Assembly: GCA_030637505.1 (NCBI GenBank)
Contig: DAOWGJ010000047.1
Span: forward strand, 1 to 7,980
DNA length: 7,980 nucleotides
Direction of reading: 5' to 3'
DNA from: Holophagae bacterium
Lineage (GTDB): Bacteria > Acidobacteriota > Thermoanaerobaculia > Thermoanaerobaculales > Sulfomarinibacteraceae
Numbering within the stretch: the stretch's first letter is position 1; each line of letters starts with the position of its first letter. The position numbers and the translations under genes were made by a program. The notes beneath the pieces were generated by a model, which saw nothing but the letters and a program-made list of their open reading frames with translations, had not been told where the DNA came from and did no database searches. Below are positions 4,750-7,980 of the stretch, piece by piece.

Positions 4750-5982
4750 GTGCAGGAAAAGGAAACCAAGGACGTTTCAGAAGTTCCGGGAAATCGGGAG
4801 AGCAATCTACGGTCGGCGTCGGCCCCCCTGTTGCGGGAAGAGCGGGAACACCAATCGCGGAAGTTGGAGAGTCTCGGGATTCTCGCCGGAGGTGTCGCTC
4901 ACGATTTCAACAATTTACTGATGGGGGTCCTGGGTAATGCTGATCTGGCGTTGTCGGTCATGGCGCCCAACGCCGCTGGGCGGGATCAGGTGGAAGACAT
5001 CATCGTCGCGGCGCGCAGGGCGGCCGATCTGGCCGATCAGATGCTGGCCTACTCCGGCAAGGGTCGGGTCAAGGTCGAACGGGTCGACCTGGGTTTACTG
5101 GTGGAAGACTCCGCCCATCTGTTGAGGGCGGCGGTTTCCTCCAGTGTCGTTTTGCAGGTTGAATCCTCTCAGGATGTGTCTTTCGCATCCGTTGACGTGG
5201 GCCAAATACGCCAGGTCCTTCTCAACATTGTGGCCAATGCATCCGAAGCGATCCGTGAAAGGTCAGGCTTGATCCGGGTCACCACCGGTGAACGGACCTT
5301 CGACCAGGACGATCTCGATCGGATGTACGTCTCCAATGATCTTCGGCCCGGACGAATGGTCTTCCTCGAAGTGTCGGACACCGGGTGCGGCATCGAGCCT
5401 GAGACCTTGGGGCGGATCTTCGATCCGTTCTATACGACCAAGTTCACCGGTCGTGGTCTGGGGTTAGCCGCAGTACTCGGGATCGTCAGGGGTCATGGGG
5501 GTGGAATCGACGTAGGGTCGGAAGGTCGGCGAGGCAGCACTTTTACTGTCGTTCTGCCCCGGGCCGCAGCGGTGGCAGACGACGCGTCCGGCCCAATGCC
5601 TGAGCAGAAGAAACGATTGGTGTTGGTCATCGATGACGAAGAGACCGTACGCGATGTTTCCGGAGCCTATCTCGAGCAGGCGGGATTCATCGTCGTGACC
5701 GCCGAAGACGGTCTGCGGGGCCTTGAGGTCTTTCGGGAGCAGGCAGCCGTGGTCGCTTGCGTTATTCTCGACTATTCGATGCCGGGAATGGGGGGGCTGG
5801 AAACCCTGGTCGAGATCCGCAAGATCCGGTCGGACGTACCGGTGATCCTGTCCTCGGGCTATGACGAGGATGAAGTCATTGGGCACGTCGATGACGGCGC
5901 CATCTCGGGGTTTATCCAGAAGCCCTACGGTGCTGCGGATCTGATCGACCAGCTTCGTGCCGTCGGGGTGGAGAGCCGGTAG
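4750..5982 (+). CDS. Soluble hybrid histidine kinase with C-terminal receiver domain, no sensor domain
   Basis: This 410-residue signalling protein autophosphorylates on His and passes the phosphate to its own receiver Asp. After about 30 polar residues comes a HisKA region with H-box 'GGVAHDFNNLL' (phospho-acceptor His51). The catalytic domain follows: N-box around Asn163 ('NIVANASEAI'), G1 DTGCGI (210-215), F-box FDPFYTT (224-230) and G2 GRGLGL (234-239). A receiver domain occupies about 288-407, with acidic pocket DDE (295-297), phospho-acceptor Asp341 in 'VILDYSMPGMGG', Ser368/369 and Lys391. There is no transmembrane segment, PAS or GAF domain, so the input must come from a partner. The GTG at 4750 is chosen for the upstream AAGGGG (spacing 8). 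An in-frame ATG at 4711 would add 13 residues but has no ribosome-binding site. It is transcribed divergently from the metal operon, and its target is unknown. Confidence 0.9.
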   Translation: MQEKETKDVSEVPGNRESNLRSASAPLLREEREHQSRKLESLGILAGGVAHDFNNLLMGVLGNADLALSVMAPNAAGRDQVEDIIVAARRAADLADQMLAYSGKGRVKVERVDLGLLVEDSAHLLRAAVSSSVVLQVESSQDVSFASVDVGQIRQVLLNIVANASEAIRERSGLIRVTTGERTFDQDDLDRMYVSNDLRPGRMVFLEVSDTGCGIEPETLGRIFDPFYTTKFTGRGLGLAAVLGIVRGHGGGIDVGSEGRRGSTFTVVLPRAAAVADDASGPMPEQKKRLVLVIDDEETVRDVSGAYLEQAGFIVVTAEDGLRGLEVFREQAAVVACVILDYSMPGMGGLETLVEIRKIRSDVPVILSSGYDEDEVIGHVDDGAISGFIQKPYGAADLIDQLRAVGVESR

Positions 5983-5993
5983 GGACATCGAGC

Positions 5994-6212
5994 ATCGCCC
6001 GAAGGGCGATCACGGCGAAGCCGTGGTAGTCGCGAAGCGACCAGCGTGGGCAAAGTACTCAAGAGTTTCCACAATTTGTGGTCGTGTACCCTGCCCGAAG
6101 AAATCCGGCGGAACGGGTCCTTTGCCCATACCGCCTCCGGCGGAACGGGTCCCTAGCCCACGCTATCCGCTTCGCGGATCCGAGCCTGTCGGCTCGGCAA
6201 GCCTTCGGCTTG
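5994..6212. repeat. Cluster of seven short triloop-type hairpins between convergent genes
   Basis: Hairpins with perfect stems lie at 5994-6010 (7 bp, GAA loop), 6011-6025 (6 bp, GAA), 6029-6041 (5 bp, GAA), 6131-6143 (5 bp, TCC), 6165-6179 (6 bp, TTC), 6180-6197 (7 bp, TGTC) and 6198-6212 (6 bp, TTC). The left group has GAA loops and the right group mostly TTC. The two groups are bracketed by AGCGTGGGC (6043-6051) and its complement GCCCACGCT (6156-6164). A 17-bp direct repeat occurs at 6104-6120 and 6136-6152. The cluster fills the gap between the 3' ends of the kinase and protease genes. It could act as a bidirectional transcript end, but no T-runs follow the stems. No coding potential is seen. 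Confidence 0.75.
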
Positions 6213-6222
6213 GCGTTGGTCC

Positions 6223-7980
6223 CTACCTCACAACCGCCGCAACATAGGTTGGATCGCCGGTCTGATCATCGACGACGGAGGCGTAGGCCGTCCAGTTCGA
6301 CGGAGAGCCACCAACTAACTCAACCTCGATCCAACCACCCTCTATCGACAGCCCGCTGACGCCCATATCGGAGAAAATATCGTTGATCTGGTTGAACGCC
6401 GTGGTCTGCGCATATGTCTTGGCGGCCACGACCGCCCCCGAGGGTGCTCGGATCGTCACCCGGGTCAGGAGATCGCCCGCCGATGTCTGGACGATGCCGA
6501 GGTTGGTGCGGAAGCGGTTCGGTGCGGAGTGAACCATGGGGATCACGACGGAGGGTGAGGCTTGGCCCGTGTCCAGCGGAATCCCGGGAATGCCCTGCCC
6601 AAAGGTCGCGCCGTTGTCGCCCAGGTTGTAGGTGCGCGTCGAGACAACGGCCGCGCTCGAATCCACGCTGACGTACATCAGGCCGGAGGTTGGGTTGAAG
6701 TCGGCCAGGGGGTCGTCGATGTAGAGAGCGCCCCAGGCGGGGATGGAGTATGTCCTGGGCAGGGTGGTGCCGGGCCACGCCGACCCCTTGGCGACATAAT
6801 AAAGATCGGCCGTCACGGTCGAAGAGGAGGGGTTGGCAACCCCGATCTGGGTCTTCCAGTTCGAGGTGCCGACGCCGGGCGTCGATGCAGCCGCCGGGAT
6901 GACCCACTGGGTTTCCGTCGAGGTCACTGCCGCTACATAGGTCGGATCACCGGTTTGGTCGTCGACGACGGAGGCATAGGTCGTCCAGAATGCAGGCGAA
7001 CCGCCGAGCAGCTGGACCTCGATCCAGCCACCCTCGACCGACTGCCCGCCGATCCCCATGTCGGCGAAGAGGTTATTGATCTGAGTAAATGCGGAGTTCT
7101 GCCCATAGCCCTTGGCGGCCACCACCGCTCCCGAAGGATCGTGGACGGTCACCCGAACCAGGAGGCTGCCTTTCGATGTCTGCACGATACCGAGGTTGGT
7201 GCGGAAGCGGTCCGGCACGGAGTGGATCAGGGGGATGACGACGGAGGAAGACGTTTGGGCCGAGTCCAGGGGAATCCCGGGAATACCCTGGCCGAAGGTC
7301 GACCCATCGTCGCCGAGGTTGTAGGTGCGTGTCGAGACAACGGCCTGATTCGAATCGACGATGACGTACAGCAAGCCTACAGTCGGGTGGAGGTCGGCCA
7401 ACGGGTCGTCGATAAAGAGGGCGCCTCCGGCGGGGATGGAGTAAGAACCCGGAAGGGTGGCGCCGGGCCATTCCAATCCTTCGGCGACAAAGTGGAGTTC
7501 GGCCGTCACGGCCGACGAGGACGGGTTGGCAACTCCGATCTGGGTCTTCCAGTTCGAAGTGCCTACGCCGGGCGTCGATGCAGCGGCCGGGATCAACCAG
7601 GTGGTTGGCCTCGAAATAACAGCTCCGTCCAGTCCTTCGAGGGTTGTGACGCCCAGGCCGAGGGGATCCAGGTGGTCGGACAGCCGGCTCGACGGGGTGC
7701 CCCCGCCGGTCCAACTTTCGTGCATCTGACCGTACCAGTCCTCCCTGTCGTTGCCGCAAGCTGCGTAACCGCCCGACAGCGTGCCGACGCACAGACCGTT
7801 CGATTGGTCGAAGATGCACGATCCCGAAGACCCAGGCTCGGTGGTGCCGAGATCCCAGTCGTTGACCTTCCAATGTGAAACGCCAATGGTCGTCAGCGGA
7901 TCGTTCTCGAAACTGATCGCCTTCTCGTCGCCCCCGGGATGATGGATGCCGGTGACCGACTGAGGTGTCAGGCCCGAGAC
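6223..7980 (-). CDS. Secreted lysyl-endopeptidase-like serine protease with two C-terminal modules (N-terminus outside window)
   Basis: The visible 585 residues are the C-terminal part of a trypsin-fold secreted protease resembling Achromobacter protease I. The frame is open to the right edge, so the signal peptide, catalytic His and Asp lie outside. In fragment numbering, 'GIHHPGGDEKAISFEN' (11-26) and 'TEPGSSGSCIFD' (47-58) match the family, with nucleophile Ser52. 'LSGGYAAC' (68-75) parallels the 'LHGGPSSC' segment. Asp81 in 'REDWYGQ' aligns with the S1 Asp225 that gives lysine specificity in Achromobacter protease I. 'SWTGGGTPSSRLSDHLDP' closes the protease domain. Two tandem 231-residue modules follow (about 126-356 and 357-585), each probably a pair of beta-sandwich halves, likely for substrate or surface binding. 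The gene is convergent with the kinase gene. The protease assignment is firm; the exact specificity is inferred. Confidence 0.9.
   Translation of the reverse strand, partial: VSGLTPQSVTGIHHPGGDEKAISFENDPLTTIGVSHWKVNDWDLGTTEPGSSGSCIFDQSNGLCVGTLSGGYAACGNDREDWYGQMHESWTGGGTPSSRLSDHLDPLGLGVTTLEGLDGAVISRPTTWLIPAAASTPGVGTSNWKTQIGVANPSSSAVTAELHFVAEGLEWPGATLPGSYSIPAGGALFIDDPLADLHPTVGLLYVIVDSNQAVVSTRTYNLGDDGSTFGQGIPGIPLDSAQTSSSVVIPLIHSVPDRFRTNLGIVQTSKGSLLVRVTVHDPSGAVVAAKGYGQNSAFTQINNLFADMGIGGQSVEGGWIEVQLLGGSPAFWTTYASVVDDQTGDPTYVAAVTSTETQWVIPAAASTPGVGTSNWKTQIGVANPSSSTVTADLYYVAKGSAWPGTTLPRTYSIPAWGALYIDDPLADFNPTSGLMYVSVDSSAAVVSTRTYNLGDNGATFGQGIPGIPLDTGQASPSVVIPMVHSAPNRFRTNLGIVQTSAGDLLTRVTIRAPSGAVVAAKTYAQTTAFNQINDIFSDMGVSGLSIEGGWIEVELVGGSPSNWTAYASVVDDQTGDPTYVAAVVR
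6226..7605 (-). repeat. Two tandem 693-bp coding repeats (C-terminal modules of the protease)
   Basis: The copies are 6913-7605 (first in the protein) and 6226-6912. They are in exact register with a period of 693 bp (231 codons) and no gaps in the shared landmarks: 'IPAAASTPGVGTSNWKTQIG' occurs in both, as do 'FGQGIPGIPLD' and 'ASVVDDQTGDPTYVAAV'. Each copy holds two related halves about 115 residues apart: 'NWKTQIGVANPSSS' against 'RFRTNLGIVQTSKG', and 'TYNLGDDGSTFG' against 'TYASVVDDQTGD'. The architecture is therefore ABAB. High nucleotide similarity indicates a fairly recent duplication. Confidence 0.9.

Noticed and set aside
5983..6222. tRNA or structured RNA gene in the hairpin cluster
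   Set aside because: No cloverleaf, no T-loop GTTCRA box and no coherent larger fold are visible; the stems are independent small hairpins.
6223..7725. ATG at 7725 as the start of the protease gene
   Set aside because: The frame stays open for 85 more codons to the window edge and encodes the catalytic-serine region, so this ATG is internal.
6562..7878. Long open frame of 438 codons on the plus strand
   Set aside because: It runs antisense to the protease and its tandem modules, which have clear motifs. The open frame is a by-product of GC-rich codon use, and the translation shows no recognisable domain.

Overview
The window looks like a chromosomal stretch from a GC-rich Gram-negative bacterium. 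Acidobacteriota are the best guess. The pointers are a secreted protease whose C-terminal modules end in a 'YASVVDDQTGDPTYV'-type signature that I associate with secreted proteins of that phylum, a DUF4136 lipoprotein, and many short palindromic intergenic repeats. The assignment is an inference from protein style and has not been tested by any search.

Layout, left to right. (1) 1-93, minus: the first 31 codons of mutS, running off the left edge. (2) 94-339: non-coding, with the mutS leader and an inverted repeat built on the octamer TCTTTGCG. (3) 340-852, minus: a DUF4136 lipoprotein. (4) 853-1044: a 25-bp perfect inverted repeat resembling a REP doublet (REPIN). (5) 1045-1626, minus: an HD-domain hydrolase of the YfbR/HDDC2 type. 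(6) 1627-1824: a second, unrelated long stem-loop plus small hairpins. (7) 1825-4590, minus: a tightly overlapping four-gene operon transcribed in the order RHH regulator, znuA, znuC, znuB. (8) 4591-4749: the divergent promoter region. (9) 4750-5982, plus: a soluble hybrid histidine kinase with a C-terminal receiver and no sensor domain. (10) 5983-6222: a cluster of seven short hairpins between convergent genes. (11) 6223-7980, minus: the C-terminal part of a secreted lysyl-endopeptidase-like serine protease with two 231-residue tandem modules; its N-terminus lies beyond the right edge.

The functional core is the metal-uptake operon. A small ribbon-helix-helix protein with a Cys/His-rich tail (CPLC, CGEC, HLVC) is encoded first and is coupled by a GTGA stop/start overlap to the periplasmic metal-binding protein. 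That gene overlaps the ATPase by ATGA, and the ATPase overlaps the permease by a single base (TGATG). The arrangement suggests an autoregulated zinc (or manganese) importer whose repressor reads the metal through its own cysteines. The binding protein has Ala where the family normally has its first metal-ligand His, and it carries a compact His-rich loop.

The other genes look independent. The most unusual non-coding content is the density of different short inverted-repeat elements: at least four kinds in about 6 kb, with no transposase gene visible in the window.
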